This document shows, piece after piece, positions 6,621-7,264 of a stretch of 7,264 nucleotides of DNA (positions are counted from its first letter, which is position 1; each line of letters begins with the position of its first letter). The stretch is from an uncultured Butyricicoccus sp. (GTDB lineage: Bacteria; Bacillota; Clostridia; Oscillospirales; Butyricicoccaceae). The notes under the pieces are model-generated. The model made no database searches. It saw only the letters and a program-made list of their open reading frames with translations, and was not told the DNA's origin. The stretch spans positions 1 through 7,264 of the forward strand of contig USSI01000067.1 of NCBI GenBank assembly GCA_900557315.1, given 5' to 3'. Made by a program: the position numbers and the translations under genes.

Positions 6621-7264
6621 ATGAGACGCAGAAGGCGAAAACAGAAAACGCCCGAGCAGCAGCGGCGGCACGCGAACCGGCGGCAGCGGTTTTTCCGCGT
6701 GGTCGGTCGCGTGCTGTTCATCGGTATCCTGCTGGCGGCAGCCATCGTTGCGCTGACGGTTTTCTTCCGCGTGCATACCATCACGGTGGAAGGCGCGGCG
6801 CGCTACACCGCGGAGGAAATTGTCGCGGGCATGGATGTGAAACAGGGGGACAACCTCTACCTGTGGAACAAGGTCAAGGTCACGGACGAGCTGCTCCAGC
6901 AGTTCCCCTATCTGGAGACAGTCCAGATCAGGCGGCACCTGCCGGATACCCTGGTGGTAACGGTCGAGGAGTGCACAGCTGTAGTCGCTGTCCCGTCGGA
7001 TGGCGGGTATTATTACCTGAGCGAACAGGGCAAAGTACTCGAGCAGAATGCCGCAGACGGCGGCCTGCCGGTTGTCACCGGCGTAACGTTGTCCGGCCTG
7101 ACGCCCGGGCAGATGGTGGAGCCGGGGGAGGACGCTTACGTGGATGCCATGCTGGAAGTCCTCCAGACCATGGATGCAGGCGGTATGCTGGATGGCCTGC
7201 GTTTTATCAACCTGCAGGACCTGACCGATAAGTATATCAAGAAGGTAGACGAGGCCTGCGCCGT
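6621..7264 (+). CDS. ftsQ: cell division protein DivIB/FtsQ, 3' end missing
   Basis: A bitopic division protein of the DivIB-DivIC-FtsL complex, which links the divisome to FtsW and its transpeptidase. The frame is open from the ATG at 6621 to the edge, giving 214 codons plus two bases, so the C-terminus lies outside the window. It shows a short very basic cytosolic segment (six of the first seven residues are Arg or Lys), one membrane helix at about 26-49, then a POTRA domain at about 50-118 starting FRVHTITVEGAARYTAEEIV, with the typical FPYLETVQIRRHLPDTLVV stretch at 95-113. The beta domain follows, with YYYLSEQGKVL at 130-140 and GLPVVTG at 148-154. AAGGGA at 6608-6613 is the ribosome binding site, 7 bases upstream; the gap from murG is 17 bases. 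In Firmicutes the gene is usually called divIB. A longer stop-bounded frame over the same DNA (6281-7231) is spurious. Confidence 0.92.
   Translation, partial: MRRRRRKQKTPEQQRRHANRRQRFFRVVGRVLFIGILLAAAIVALTVFFRVHTITVEGAARYTAEEIVAGMDVKQGDNLYLWNKVKVTDELLQQFPYLETVQIRRHLPDTLVVTVEECTAVVAVPSDGGYYYLSEQGKVLEQNAADGGLPVVTGVTLSGLTPGQMVEPGEDAYVDAMLEVLQTMDAGGMLDGLRFINLQDLTDKYIKKVDEACA

Noticed and set aside
6281..7231. A 316-codon + strand frame overlapping murG and divIB
   Set aside because: It is out of frame with both genes and its translation is Arg/Gly-rich with no domain; the frame from 6621 has a ribosome binding site, a membrane helix and a POTRA domain.

Overview
The window is a section of a bacterial division and cell wall (dcw) cluster, read entirely on the + strand: murE, murF, mraY, ftsW (or its sporulation paralogue spoVE), murG, and the first 214 codons of a divIB/ftsQ gene that runs off the right edge. 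The gene order, the DivIB-type protein at the end, the TTG start of murG and the strong purine-rich Shine-Dalgarno sites suggest a Firmicute. The high GC content, with mostly G/C third codon positions, fits a GC-rich Clostridia lineage such as the Oscillospiraceae/Butyricicoccaceae. This placement is inference; no marker gene here settles it.

Layout: 9-1445 murE; a 123-base gap; 1569-2951 murF (an in-frame TTG at 1476 is less likely as the start); 2948-3946 mraY, overlapping murF by four bases; a 30-base gap; 3977-5233 ftsW/spoVE; a 230-base structured gap; 5464-6603 murG with a TTG start; a 17-base gap; 6621 to the edge divIB/ftsQ. No tRNA, rRNA, CRISPR array, insertion sequence or U-tailed intrinsic terminator was seen, so one long read-through transcript is plausible.

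The genes form one pathway. MurE adds the third stem-peptide residue (predicted meso-diaminopimelate from its DNPR motif) and MurF adds D-Ala-D-Ala. MraY moves the resulting phospho-MurNAc-pentapeptide onto undecaprenyl phosphate to make lipid I, and MurG adds GlcNAc to make lipid II. FtsW/SpoVE polymerises lipid II, and DivIB belongs to the division complex that controls FtsW and its partner transpeptidase. The expected murD is absent between mraY and ftsW.

I found no new biological system. The most unusual DNA is the 230-base gap before murG, which carries a long imperfect inverted repeat (5382-5433) and looks like an inserted intergenic repeat or a structured leader. Smaller points are a Trp in the second glycine-rich loop of MurG, an Arg/Pro-rich N-terminal tail on FtsW, and the missing murD.
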